A stretch of DNA of 64,000 nt from the NCBI GenBank assembly GCA_947034895.1, contig OX344765.1:4717001-4781000 (forward strand). Reading direction: 5' to 3'. The notes below the pieces were generated by a model. That model did not search any database. It saw only the letters and a list, made by a program, of their open reading frames with translations, and was not told the DNA's origin. The DNA comes from Rhytidiadelphus loreus. Taxonomy: Eukaryota; Streptophyta; Bryopsida; Hypnales; Hylocomiaceae. The translations under genes were made by a program, and so were the position numbers. Of the stretch, positions 1-11,277 are shown piece by piece. Positions within the stretch are counted from its first letter, which is position 1, and the number at the start of each line of letters is the position of its first letter.

Positions 1-28
1 CTCCGTCTGTCCTCTAAAAAGGACTCAC

Positions 29-723
29 CCTAGTCATCGCCGATATTTTCTCCTGCGAACCTTTCATAGTAAAATCCATTTCTGTGAACCTGGTGTAATT
101 TGGTATCAGAAGGTTGCAAAATAGTCAAAATTTCTATACTGTGAGCAAGGAAGGTAGAGGACATTAAACCGATACGTACCTGATCCCATCTCCAGCTGAC
201 CTCTGTTACTAATAACAACTCATTTAATAGCAACTGGTGTATGATTAAATGAGTTGTTACTAGTAACTGGTGTATGGGTCACTTATTAGCAACTGGTGTA
301 TATCACTTGGCAAAATGTCTACGGCCACTCATCCTAGAATGAAGACTGTGACTTACACTGGTTCAGTACCTCCCACTTCGAAATTGCATAGTTTGTGCAT
401 GATGTATTTATTTTTTATCTCAACAGATTTGGCTCTTGTATCCAAAGATTCTTCACAACTCTATACAGCTCCCCCAAATCACACCCCTGCATATGTTCAA
501 ATGCTTGAAGAGACGCAAATAGTATCCTCTCCCTCAGCACTTCATGACCTAGCGCTCACTCATTGAATCATTGGGGAATGTTACTCGACCTTTTCTGATC
601 GTCGTGGCGACGAGACACAAAGTAAGTAGGATGGAATCGACATGCGGAGCTCGAATTGGACTCTGTTGCAAAGCTGCACTTACAGCGCTTGCATGTTTTC
701 GTCTCCGATTCCACCTCCTTCAT
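29..723 (-). CDS. CHORD-like zinc-binding protein, 5' part, runs off the window
   Basis: The best-supported exon is 723-590 (ATG at 723-721, an in-frame stop just upstream, donor GTCGAG). It encodes 44 codons plus two bases. Cysteines and histidines sit at C11, C14, C28, H31 and H40, in a C-x2-C-x13-C-x2-H pattern with the stretch CRFHPTYFVSRRHDDQK. This resembles the first half of a CHORD zinc-binding module, and I recall similar short uncharacterised plant proteins; the family name is not certain. Two further minus-strand exons with good splice sites and compatible phase are possible at 202-180 and 89-29 (donor GTGAGT), which would carry the gene past position 1. I could not find an exon with the second CHORD half (the CC...GC part) between 589 and 203, so the middle of the model is unresolved or the gene is decayed. 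Confidence 0.4.
205..302. repeat. Small hairpin plus triplicated 12-mer
   Basis: Arms at 205-227 and 243-266 are near-complementary (AACAACTCATTTAAT against ATTAAATGAGTTGTT). The sequence AACTGGTGTAT occurs three times between 231 and 302. It sits in the putative intron of the minus-strand CHORD-like gene. Function unknown; it could be a short fold-back element. Confidence 0.4.
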
Positions 724-2493
724 GTCTGTTCAGTAAAGCTCAAGATTCAGAACCAGTTTCCATTTCACCATACCCACAGAGCCAATTGTCACTGCACTGA
801 CACATCAACATCACATGGACATATAATCCTGCAGAATCCATTGGAATCAAAGTAGACATGAAGATTCCATTGCAATCAAACCCTTCCATCGAACCAACGG
901 AATCTGCCCTCACAGCTCAAGCTTCCACTTCTCCGCACGTCTACACACGTCGTTGCATAAAAATGATGAATCCAATGAGGAACTACATGTTTTGCCTCTA
1001 ATGATCCGAAACCTTAACCGCGACCTGAATAATTAGCTACATAAATTCTCAGAGTCTCCCAAAAGCAAAAAATTAGGGCATCTATTCCCTCTCACAACTG
1101 TCCTGTATTAAGGACTAGGTTTTCATACTGGACACTAATAAAAACAGAAGCATACCCTCATCGAGAAACTCTTCAACATGTGACGGAACAAATCGAAAGC
1201 GCGCGAATTCCCTGTCCAGATTGGACACAGACATTCCTGCTCAGGGCAAAAGATTGCCGGGAATTGGAGCTCACAACTCACAGGACATTCACATCAATTC
1301 TCGCCGGAGAACAACAGAAATGCAACAGTAGATCAAAGAAAAGGAAGAGCACTCACCACCTTCGACAAATGCACATTCAATTCACAAAAAACTCCCGAAA
1401 CTGGGGCAAAACTTGAATCAATCGAGACTCGACCAAAGCTCAAAACGATGTTGACAACTGCCAAAGAAGACTTGCCGAGTGTGGGTCTAGTTCCACACTG
1501 AGGTTTCCGCGGCTGAGAACCAGTTACATCCGGGTATCAGCACACTAACACTCAATTTAACCCTGTAGGTCCCACCCGTGATCTTGGTCTTTTAGACAAC
1601 AAATTATTTTCATTTCATATTTTCATTTCATGAGATCATATGTTTTCTATGAGTATTCAAAATTTTATAGATACAATCTAAATTTCAAAATCTACAAATT
1701 TTATTCACAAAATACGCTTCTATAGTTTTTGTTTTCTATAACAAATCTGTGCAAATCCTCAAAAATGGAGAGCACATGTTTGAAAAATGAATGAACAAAT
1801 GAATAAATTCAAACATGTTGTATGAGTTATGGCCTAGCTTAGTGTATAGTTTGGAAAATATCTTGGTGATTATATTGTGGAGCTGTGAAGATTAGTTTAA
1901 GCTATGCATATTCTTAGTCCACCATTACATCGTCCAATAGACAACTTCTCATGCAAATATTGCAATTTAGTGACATGCCTTCAGGCTCTAAATGCACGGG
2001 CGGTTCAAGGTTTCGTAGTAGAAACTAGAAAACGACGAATTCGAACAACAACTCCATGCTGAGAGAGATCTTGAGTGAGACTGATGTGAAGGAAGCAGTA
2101 GACTCTATTGAAGGATACCGAACAGATTTAAAACCCTTGGTTTCTTCTATTTTAAATTCTACACAATCTGTACATGTTGACCACTCGTCTTTGATATTTT
2201 TAATGCAGTCATGCATTCATAAAGTTCACAGCAACTGTCAAGATTGATCGAATGCAAATTTGATGACGATGGGCTTTGGAAAGGATGGATAAAGATACCA
2301 CACTCAGCATTATCATGACACAACACCAAGGAAGATAGCGAGAGCCTTAACGATGAAACAGTGCTTATTGAAATGATGTGGTAAACAACGATGAGCACTC
2401 AAATGTATGCAACAATGGTTGCACTCTCCTTAATGTAAAGAAATTAATATGCACACAAATCGGGAACTTGCTCAAAGCAAGAAGTAATGCAAA
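724..2493. other. Intergenic region, no gene recognised
   Basis: The part next to 724 is probably leader and promoter of the minus-strand CHORD-like gene. From about 1560 to 2000 the base composition becomes AT-rich. A stretch near 1670-1700 (ATCTAAATTTCAAAATCTAC) resembles one near 12887-12906, which suggests a dispersed repeat. The 3' untranslated part of the E3 ligase gene should lie just below 2494. ORFs here are short and look random. Confidence 0.5.
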
Positions 2494-4464
2494 TCAATCA
2501 GCCGTGTGTTGCTTGCACTTGTTGGTTCCAAAATGCCCTGCGCCTCTTCGCACCATTTTGTTGCAGAGACCACAGTAGTGGTTTTGACAAGCCCAGCAGA
2601 AAATATGGTTGTTACCTCGGTCCTTGTAGTTCACCTGCTTGCAATTAGGACAAGGCCGAGCGGCAGCAATATCTGCCCCTCGATAATTTTGTGGAACAAG
2701 TTGTTGCTCCTGCAGGTGCAATAGCTGCTGGTTGAATTGGAGCTCCCAGCGGTTGATTTCAATCTGGTCTAGAAGCAGACACGAAGAAGGAGCTTTGTAG
2801 TGATCATAGCCGCGAATAACTTGACCACATTGAAAGCAAAAGTATCCCCCACAATTGGAGCATGTCATCTTGTTGCAGCCCTCGGACTTCTCCACAGCAA
2901 TTTTGCAAGTTGGACACTGCTTCGCTTCTCTTTTGATGTAATCCATAGCCAAGCATTCGTTGATCAACTCCCTTTCCTGTCGCAGGGCTTCTTCTCCTAA
3001 TGCCCTTCCTTTCCGCCGGCCCTGCAAAATTCGAAGCTTCGCCTCGGGAGTCATGCAGTTCTGGCCAGGATGCCAAATTGCCATACACAAACTGCAAAAG
3101 CTAAAACGACATTTACTACACTGAACTAGATGGTCAGCATCTTCAATAGATGCGGTTGAGCATTTGGGACAGTAGATCACATCAGCCATGGAGTCGAGAG
3201 TCTTCTGCAACAAAAGCTCGTCCCACCGTTCAAAAGTTTCCTTGTCGAGAAGCTCCCGCAACAGCCCCGCAGGAACAGCTTCCTTGCAAGCAGCATCAGG
3301 ACAAGTCAGACTCGTGACACTCCCGTCCTTCACGTGCATGTTGCAGTACTGCTGCAGACAGCTCTTGCAGAAATGATGCTGGCAGGGCAGCCTTGTGAAT
3401 GCGAAGCCCGAAAACTCGGAGAGGCAAATGCAGCATGTGTGTAGAGACTCCAGGAACTTCTTGTTCTCCACCTCCTTGTTGTACTTTAATAACCGAAAAA
3501 CGTCCACATCAAAAGACTCTGAACCTGATACAGCACGTGGATCCAGACCTTCTCTTTGATCGGCCTCAAGCTCAAGCTTCTCAGTGGCACCCAACTGCTG
3601 CAGCGTCTGCGATCGCAACCACTCGGACCAAGAATAAACCACGACTTCTGGAGAGGTCTCGTCCCAGAGGTTGTCAAGGCAGGCGCAGAGGATGGAGAGG
3701 TTCCTCGAGCTTAGCCACAAGCAAGTGAGTTCAAACAGAGGTGCCGAACGGGATGGGTATGAAGGAGGGAAGACACAGACTAGGGAGATTGGTGGAAGAG
3801 CGTGTACAGTGAAATAATGGTCGCCATCGTCCCTAGTGTTGGACTCTTCCCCAACTTTGATGCCCTCGGGAATCTCCAGATGCACGTTAATCATAAAAGC
3901 AGCAGGATGGGCATGCCCTTGGTCAATCGAGACATAGTCGGACCCGTAGATTGCGTGTAACACGAGTAGTTCGTCTTCTTGCTGCTGTTTATTGCTATCG
4001 AACTCCGACTGGGAAAGGTGAGAAGTATTGATATGAGCGGCATTTTTTAAAAGCCTCTTCACTCCAATCTCTTCTTCTTCCTCCTCCTCCTCCTGCTCAA
4101 CCCTCAACCCTAAACCTAAACCAGCACCGGACTTCTCCATTCCAACAACAGCATCGTCGTCCGCCAGATTTCTAATTGACAGTGACGTGAGCCTCTGAGT
4201 AGTCTGATCAACATGCCTCTCCCCCGCTACAACATCCTTTCCATTCCTCACCAGATTGTGCACAAATTCGCCCTTTTGACCAATATTGGTCTCCACCGCT
4301 TCCAAATCCTTTCCCCCCTTCTTATTCACCGGATTATTTGAAACTCCAACCTTGCTCGATGGAACAACAGATTTCTCACCTCGGAAATGTTGCCTAGCAC
4401 CACGACCGCCACCTCTTCGTTGTCCTGAAACGCCCCGCGAGCTGCCCTCCCCTTTCCACCCCAT
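2494..4464 (-). CDS. RWD-domain RING-IBR-RING (RBR) E3 ubiquitin ligase, RNF14-like
   Basis: Single-exon gene for 656 aa. The protein should move ubiquitin from an E2 onto its own catalytic cysteine and then onto a substrate. Domain order: low-complexity Gly/Arg and acidic N-terminus (poly-Glu at about 124-132), RWD domain at about 160-290 with the typical LHAIYGSDY and CVFPPSYP stretches, RING1 at about 344-393 (CCICLSEF, CQHHFCKSC), IBR at about 420-470, and RING2 at 517-546. In RING2 the pattern SEGCNKMTC places the likely catalytic cysteine at C530. A further cysteine-rich CxxC set at 604-634 follows, as in RNF14-type proteins. The order RWD-RING1-IBR-RING2 is diagnostic. The start is the first Met of the open frame. 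It is divergent from the P5C dehydrogenase gene, with 1163 bp between the start codons. Lack of introns contrasts with its neighbours. Substrate cannot be inferred. Confidence 0.93.
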   Translation of the reverse strand: MGWKGEGSSRGVSGQRRGGGRGARQHFRGEKSVVPSSKVGVSNNPVNKKGGKDLEAVETNIGQKGEFVHNLVRNGKDVVAGERHVDQTTQRLTSLSIRNLADDDAVVGMEKSGAGLGLGLRVEQEEEEEEEEIGVKRLLKNAAHINTSHLSQSEFDSNKQQQEDELLVLHAIYGSDYVSIDQGHAHPAAFMINVHLEIPEGIKVGEESNTRDDGDHYFTVHALPPISLVCVFPPSYPSRSAPLFELTCLWLSSRNLSILCACLDNLWDETSPEVVVYSWSEWLRSQTLQQLGATEKLELEADQREGLDPRAVSGSESFDVDVFRLLKYNKEVENKKFLESLHTCCICLSEFSGFAFTRLPCQHHFCKSCLQQYCNMHVKDGSVTSLTCPDAACKEAVPAGLLRELLDKETFERWDELLLQKTLDSMADVIYCPKCSTASIEDADHLVQCSKCRFSFCSLCMAIWHPGQNCMTPEAKLRILQGRRKGRALGEEALRQERELINECLAMDYIKREAKQCPTCKIAVEKSEGCNKMTCSNCGGYFCFQCGQVIRGYDHYKAPSSCLLLDQIEINRWELQFNQQLLHLQEQQLVPQNYRGADIAAARPCPNCKQVNYKDRGNNHIFCWACQNHYCGLCNKMVRRGAGHFGTNKCKQHTAD

Positions 4465-5627
4465 CCTTCGCGTCTAAACCCCTGTCAATCCTCAAGCAAT
4501 CGCTGCAGAGATGAGGAAATTTGATAGATTTTAAAACTCCCACGATTCTTCAAAGCTCTGAAATCGCCAAATTCGGCACACAATGTCCGAGACGAGGGCC
4601 TTCGTTACAGCTCCATGCATGAATTTGGGAAACTGAGACACAAGTTATAACTTCCACCTTTGGACTTGCGCACCACGTCTTCTGGGGTTGGACTTCCTGA
4701 ATCGAGAAACAAACCGGAAGTGAGAGAACAGGCAGATTGATTCTAAATAGACTGCCTGCAGACTAATCGATGCCTGTACGTGTTGTTGCGAATCTGGATT
4801 CAATGCTTCTAAATTCGGGATTTGCAAGGAGAGTTTCACTCCACAAAGAAGACGCAGCGTCAAGTGCCGCTGCAACCGCACGACTGGATGACGGCTAGTC
4901 ACGGCTAGGCGCGACAGCAAACCGACGAGGACGGAGAATGTAAAAGTCTACCCCTTTTCCGTTCAGTCACTTCCGTCGTCCGTCAGCCAGACATGGTAAC
5001 CGGAGTCTGCATGCTCATCGTGAGGACGGCACTAAGTCCCCGACGTTTTCAGCAAAACGCCTGCCTGCCCCTGCCCGTAGGAAACACTGAAATTTTTTAT
5101 TTTTTACACAAATTAAATTTTTTTTTGCTGAACTCATATTTGCAATCAAAGGCCCCGAATTACTTCACGGAGTGCAGAAATTTCGAAAAATCCGTTCAAT
5201 ACAGGGGCTCCTTTTATATTTTTTGGGCGGGCAGGTATGGCAGGCAGGCGTTTTGCTGAAAACGTCGGGGACTTAGTGCCGGGGAGTCCGTCGGAGACTC
5301 CGAACTCTGCTCTTTCTTTGATTTGCAAACCTATCTTCGCTCGCTGCTGCGCCTTGGCGTGCGAGGAGGAGGAAGAGGATAATCCATTTTGAGTTTCCAT
5401 TTGTAATCGCGTAACTTAACCTTTGTAATCGCCAAGATTCTCTTCCCGATTGCCCTGCCGCAAACCTATCCACTGAGTGAATTGAACGCTGAGTCACAAA
5501 TCGGCTCACCTGACTGTTCTCATTCACTCCGATAGGCCATATCCGTCCGTCGTGCTACAGATTGTGGTTACAGGATACAATCCGATACCGATAGTGTCAC
5601 TACTGAGAGGCAGGTCTAGTGCTCAAG
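4465..5627. promoter_or_regulatory. Divergent intergenic region between E3 ligase and P5C dehydrogenase
   Basis: The two start codons (4464 minus, 5628 plus) face away from each other across 1163 bp, so both promoters and 5' leaders must lie here. It contains the long inverted repeat at 5001-5302. I identified no certain TATA box. The ORFs here look non-coding. Confidence 0.6.
5001..5302. repeat. Long hairpin: perfect 42-bp inverted repeat
   Basis: Arm 1 at 5028-5069 and arm 2 at 5239-5280 are perfect reverse complements over 42 bp (core ACGTTTTCAGCAAAACGC in arm 1). Outside them, CGGAGTCT at 5001-5008 pairs with AGACTCCG at 5295-5302, and inside them CCTGCCC pairs again after a small gap. 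The 169-nt spacer is AT-rich. The arms are GC-richer than the flanks. It could be a recent fold-back/MITE insertion or a hairpin RNA source. No clear target-site duplication was seen. Confidence 0.85.
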
Positions 5628-8600
5628 ATGCAGCGGTGCGTTGTGAAAGCCACTCTGTGGCAATTCAATTCACGTAGCCGATCGCTGGTTGGAAAAGCAT
5701 CAACTCGCTGCTTGTCTTCTTTTGTGAGGCAATGCGACGCGGCCGTGTTGACAGATGATAGGTAGGAGCTCAATTGACCTAGATATTTCGTTTTCTTTTG
5801 GACCTGGCACTTGCTTGACTACTCTGTTTTTTTGCTGGTGTCTCTGTAGACTCTCGCTTTATTCAAGAGAGTTTGGCTGTTTTATTTGTCCAGAGCCTGT
5901 GACTCATCTCTTTCGTTTGCAACCTGCGATGCTGAAAAATTATCTGGAGCACAGCAGCACCAGATGCACAACCTTGGTAAGCATTGTCCATCCAGTTGTG
6001 TAAAACGGAGGTTTTAAGTGCGTGATGTAGTAGTTTATGTCTTTGTTCACGGGTCGGTCGAGGTGGTGAATCATTGAGGCATGTCGTTGTGAAGAGAAAT
6101 ATAAAATCAAGTATTGATCTATGCCTGAGGTTAAGGTGTTTTTCTACTCCCTTCTCTGGAAATTGAGAACATCTGAATTCCTGTTGGAATGTGTGCAGTA
6201 CAAGGAGAGTGGCGACAGACTTCAAATTCGATCAAACTACTGGACCCTCTCAATGGGGAGAGGTTCATTTCTGTACCGGACACTTCTTTTGAAGAGATAT
6301 CGGTACGCTTCCTTAAGCTTTCGTGACTTTCGTTGCAGGCCTCAGGATCGTGGACATCTCGGAGAGTTTATAGTGTCTTTCCGAGTTCAATTACGCATGC
6401 ATGATTTTTAGTTGTACAAGGCTGGTTTAAAACACTTATTGATGTGGCGGTTGCTAAGCTGTGTTATCTAATTGTGTGAATATGCTTTTGTCATGGCAGC
6501 CATTTGTACAAAGCTTGCGGGCATGCCCGAAGTCCGGTCTACACAATCCACTCAAAAATCCCGAAAGGTGCGTAATACTCAGTGAAAATCACGTCACGTG
6601 GTGACGTATGACAGTTCGTTGGCTAAGAATGGATTCCTAGTTGACTGCGGATACTTGGAGAATGATCTTGTGCAACTTTTCCACACTTCTCAGTCTGCAT
6701 GAATTTTTGTTCATCCTGTTCACACTATCCTTGTTCGCTTATACTTGCCAAAAGTAGAGTGAATGCCCTGTTTACGATGTAATGCACAGGAAGTGTCCTT
6801 ACTCATGCGCTGGAATGTGTGTAACGTGATTGAAGTTGGTGAGGAACCGCAGTTTTCTGGAGTTTTTTTCTTTCTTTTTCTTGCAGGTACATTCTGTACG
6901 GAGAGGTTATGGCCAAGGCAGCTTACGTGCTGAAACAACCTCAGGTTTTGTTCTTGATTTGTCTCTAGGACGCATGCAAGCATTTTCTTATAATGAATAG
7001 CTTATGTCTAAATTTGTATTGAGTGTTGTTTGTGATATAATGCCATGTGTCTCTTTCTAACAGTGTTTCCACAGCCATTTCACAGAATAGAGTGATACAT
7101 CTTATGCAAGAAGTATAAGCTCTTCAGACATTGGTAATTGTTGCCCGTATGTATATACAATGTTAGCCGTGGCCACTTCACAGGTGAATGGAGAGTATAC
7201 TTGCTTGAGACCAATTATGCTAGTACAAAAGCTTAATGATAGCATTTGCTCTCATGTTGCAGGTTGAGACCTTCTTTGCTCGTCTTATCCAACGAGTGTC
7301 TCCAAAGAGCTTTTTCCAGGCTGTAGGCGAGGTCACTGTCACCCAAAAATTTCTTGAGAACTTCTCTGGTGATCAGGTATGTGATACACGGATTGCATTT
7401 GAAAATTTGAAATGATGATGTGTTTTTGCCTGGAAATGGGCATTGTGGGCAGTTTCAAAAGCATTGTCGTTTAGTTTTGATATTATATTCCTGTGTGTTC
7501 AATTTGTTGTAAAATTGGAATTTGGAGCTGTGTTCCTGTTGACAACACCTACAAACTAAGACAGCATTCCTTGCCAAATACCCAAGAATCACTCACTTAT
7601 GCATTTATATTTATCACTCTGGCAGATCATATTACCTAAAAAGTGATCTTGAACTAGTCAAGACTGGAATTTATTCTTTTTTTTATGCTTTGGGATAGGT
7701 TCGCTTCTTGGCCAGGTCCTTTGCTGTTCCAGGGAACCATGCAGGACAACAAAGCACTGGCATGCGATGGCCATATGGTCCAGTAAGTTTCTAGAAATCT
7801 ACCTACTCGTTTTGAGAAATCAAACGTATTTTGTGCTATCATACTTGAAGTTTGGATTATATCGATCAACATAATCTCACATTTGGATCCTTTCCAACTG
7901 ATAATCCAAACCATCTTTGTATTTGAAGATATTTAGCATATAAAAATACGATTTTGTCAATGTTTTAATGCTAAGAGTGTGAATATAATGTATACTAAAG
8001 TAATGTAACAACAATATTGATTTTTTTTTTCTTTTTGCACTGATGTAATTTTACTACTTACCCATCAATTAATCGAAAAAGCACTAAACATATCAATAGT
8101 TAGTGGTTAGGGACTTTTGTGATGTTTCTCATGGTAGAGCTGACTGAGGTTCAATGTGGGCTTGCTAGGTAGCAATTATTACGCCTTTCAACTTCCCACT
8201 TGAAATTCCCGTATTACAAGTTTTGGGTGCATTGTTTATGGGGAATAAACCAATATTGAAGGTCGACAGCAAGGTTGTTACTGAAACTCTTGCGCATTAC
8301 GGACTTTGAGGGGCTGCGTAATTCAACAATGGCATCCTTTGCTTGCCAGCTTTTCCCTGTCAACATTTCTGGAGTTAATCTACGAGGCATTGTTTTTTCC
8401 TATGTGTGCGGGAGTAATAGAATCAATACTTTTTTACTTCCTTTATGTATCCTTTGATCGTAAAGTGAGTCTTTGACATAGTCCTCTTTGCTTTTTGTGT
8501 GTAGGTTAGTATTGTCATGGAACAATTCATACGGCTTTTGCACGAATGCGGGATGCCACTGGTTGATATGGACTTCATCAACTCAGATGGTCCAGTTATG

Positions 8601-11277
8601 AACAAACTTCTTCTTGAGGTCAGCCTAATGACGATGTCAGACTTTGCACTAGTCATTATTTTGTATGTTCATTGTTATGTTTATGTGACGCTTATGCAAA
8701 ATATTTATCAGAAAAACAGTGTCAAACTTGTTCTGGTTAAATTTCTCAATTTTGACCACCCATGCATATTTACTGACACAACTATGTCAGCTAGTTTTTG
8801 CTTGTTCCGGCTGCTGGACCCTTTGGAGGTTTTTGATCAAAATGGGATGGCACACAGGCAGAGCCTAAGACGACACTGTTCACCGGGAGCTCAAAAGTCG
8901 CTGAGAAGTTGGCAGTAGACTTGAAGGGTCGCGTTAAGCTAGAGGATGCGGGCTTTGATTGGAAAATACTTGGTCCTGACGTGCAGAATGTGAGTCGGGA
9001 ACTCACTCTTTCATCACTTATCTTCCCTATCTTGTAAGGTTAATATTTGGGCGATCTATTCTGTGTTAATTCCTTCAATTTAGTGGGCTTGGTTAAGATC
9101 CAGCATGACCTATGATGGGGACCATTTTTTATGATTTCAAACTAGACATGAAATAAATCCAGAAACTATAAAGCAGAGAAGTGTTAAGGTATGGCGTTAT
9201 TATTTGCAAATTGAAGGAGAGCTGACGGACTTGGGTACTTTGTTTCTATGATATAAAGAATGTAGGTGTTTGCTATGGCAGGAGGACTACGTAGCATGGG
9301 TGTGTGACCAAGACGCGTACGCCTGCAGTGGACAGAAATGCTCTGCTCAGTCAATAATGTTCATGCATGAGGTCTTCAAATTCCTACACGATATTTATGG
9401 AATCATTTTTTATAACTCAATACAGCAACACCTCTATCGAAATCTGTTCCATCAAGATTTTTTCTCCACATTAATGAGATTGTCTTGTGAAAGCAATTTA
9501 TAAGTCGATCGATTCACTCGTCTGTGAGAAGTTTGTGTCTGTAATATTTCGAGATTCTTGTGTTGCAGAACTGGGCGAAGCAAAATTTTGTTGAGAAGTT
9601 GAAGAAACTTGCTTCAAGACGGAAGTTGGATGACCTTTCCGTTGGCCCTGTTTTAACGGTACTCCTCTTTTTTCCTTTTATATGGTTCCTTTTTGACTGC
9701 AGTAGTTCGAAACTTGCATTGTTGCAAGTTGAAGGTCTGGTATCGTCTGTAACTTTATCTGATGTGGTCTACACTCCGACCTTTTTATTATGGCCTTTCA
9801 ATACAACACCCTGCACACTTGTCACTGATCATAACTATAGCACACGTGTCACACATTCAATCTATGTAATTTTTGTGAGATCAGGCTTTGCAATTAGGCT
9901 ATGGTCATTTAAGTTTGCTTTTGATGACATGAATTCATCCAATATTGTGTAAATATCAAATTTTCTCACAAGGTTGTAGCATTCCCCACTTCATAACCTG
10001 CGATCTAACCAAGCATACCGATAGCGTCTGAAATCAGATCTTGCTGAGGGACTTTCTGGTTCTTATATTCCTGCAGATACAAATGAAAAACCTTAAGTTT
10101 GCACTTTTGTATGCTTTCAGGTGACAACTGAGCGAATGTTGGATCATATAGAGAACTTATTGGCGATCCCTTGCGCTCGTGTTGAATTTGGGGGAAAGCC
10201 TTTGACGAACCATTCCATCCCCGATGTGTATGGCGCTATAGAGCCTACTGCAGTCTTTGTTCCATTGAAGGAGATTTTAAGGAATGAGGAAAACTTTGCT
10301 CTTGCTACTACCGAGATTTTTGGTCCATTCCAAGTGAGTAGGCAGCTAATACTCTTAACATCTTTTACATATGCTGCGGCTTTTGACTATGGTAGAGTGT
10401 TCACGTCAGCACAGTGGTCATGGTCCTTCATAAACAATCAGTCAAAAAGGATTTTTGACTTTTTTTACATCATTTGGATGAGGATGAGGATGAAGACACA
10501 AGCACAAAAACATAGGACTCTTTAGTTGGTCTTGAACGATTTAACATATTAACTCAAGATGTTGATCCAGGGATTACTCTCTAATTGCGCTCTTTTGCTT
10601 ACAGATACTAACTGAATACAAGGATGAAGATCTTCCTCTCGTTCTTGAGGCTTGTGAGCGCATGCATGCACACCTCACTGCGGCAGTTGTCTCTAATGAC
10701 GTCCTATTCTTACAGGTTAAAATACTCATCATTCTTGAAAAATTCCTATATCAAGAGAATGGATGCATTTTGTATTTCAATAGTTATTTAGGCTATTTTA
10801 ATGCTATGATAAAAAAAATTGTCTTGATTTTATCAATTTACAGGAAGTACTGAGCAACACTGTGAATGGGACGACTTATGCTGGGATCCGAGCTCGTACA
10901 ACTGGAGCGCCCCAGAATCATTGGTTCTAATCTTTTCCCTCCGCTACGCACTACTCATTCACGCTTAAATTTCATAACCCATTTGTGGTCCAGTGACTGG
11001 ATAGTTCTAACCAAATGCCCGAGGAGTATGTTTTTTTACCGCATATAATATCATCCTTGTATAATATGTTTTGTATGCCTGATGTCAAGGTCTCAGTGGA
11101 CTTTATTTTTAACTGTGCATTCTGTTCTCTGCTTAAAGGTTTGGTCCAGCGGGAGACCCTCGTGGAGCAGGGATTGGGACTCCTGAAGCAATAAAGCTTG
11201 TGTGGTCGTGCCATCGTGAAGTAATACAAGATGTTGGGCCTATCCCAGATGGTTGGAAAACTCCTCAATGTACTTGA
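5628..11277 (+). CDS. ALDH12A1: Delta-1-pyrroline-5-carboxylate dehydrogenase, mitochondrial (ALDH12)
   Basis: Oxidises pyrroline-5-carboxylate/glutamate semialdehyde to glutamate with NAD+, the second step of proline breakdown, in mitochondria. Exons: 5628-5761, 5894-5976, 6199-6302, 6500-6567, 6887-6944, 7263-7376, 7699-7782, 8169-8273, 8505-8618, 8858-8989, 9282-9371, 9569-9658, 10121-10333, 10605-10715, 10844-10923, 11139-11277; total 572 aa, close to the plant norm of about 556. All joins keep frame with GT-AG introns. The N-terminus (MQRCVVKATLWQFNSRSRS) is basic and free of acidic residues, like a mitochondrial presequence. Key motifs: TPFNFPLE, LFTGSSKVAE (NAD binding), and ACSGQKCSA with the likely catalytic cysteine at C352; KEIFGPFQ is seen as TEIFGPFQ. 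The C-terminal block FGPAGDPRGAGIGTPEAIK is typical of ALDH12. The intron after exon 5 has a weak donor (GTTTTG). Intron 4 contains a G-box. Confidence 0.96.
6591..6606. promoter_or_regulatory. G-box/ABRE-like palindrome in ALDH12 intron 4
   Basis: CACGTG lies at 6595-6600 inside the near-palindromic ACGTCACGTGGTGACG. Such ACGT-core sites bind bZIP and bHLH factors in plants. Location 28 bp inside an intron makes regulatory use possible but unproven. Confidence 0.3.

Noticed and set aside
270..566. 98-codon plus-strand ORF near the left edge
   Set aside because: No recognised domain, and the minus strand beside it carries a clear zinc-binding exon with splice sites. It could be chance.
2506..3728. 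Plus-strand ORFs of 62-109 codons
   Set aside because: They are antisense to the RBR ligase gene, whose zinc-ligand pattern is unmistakable.
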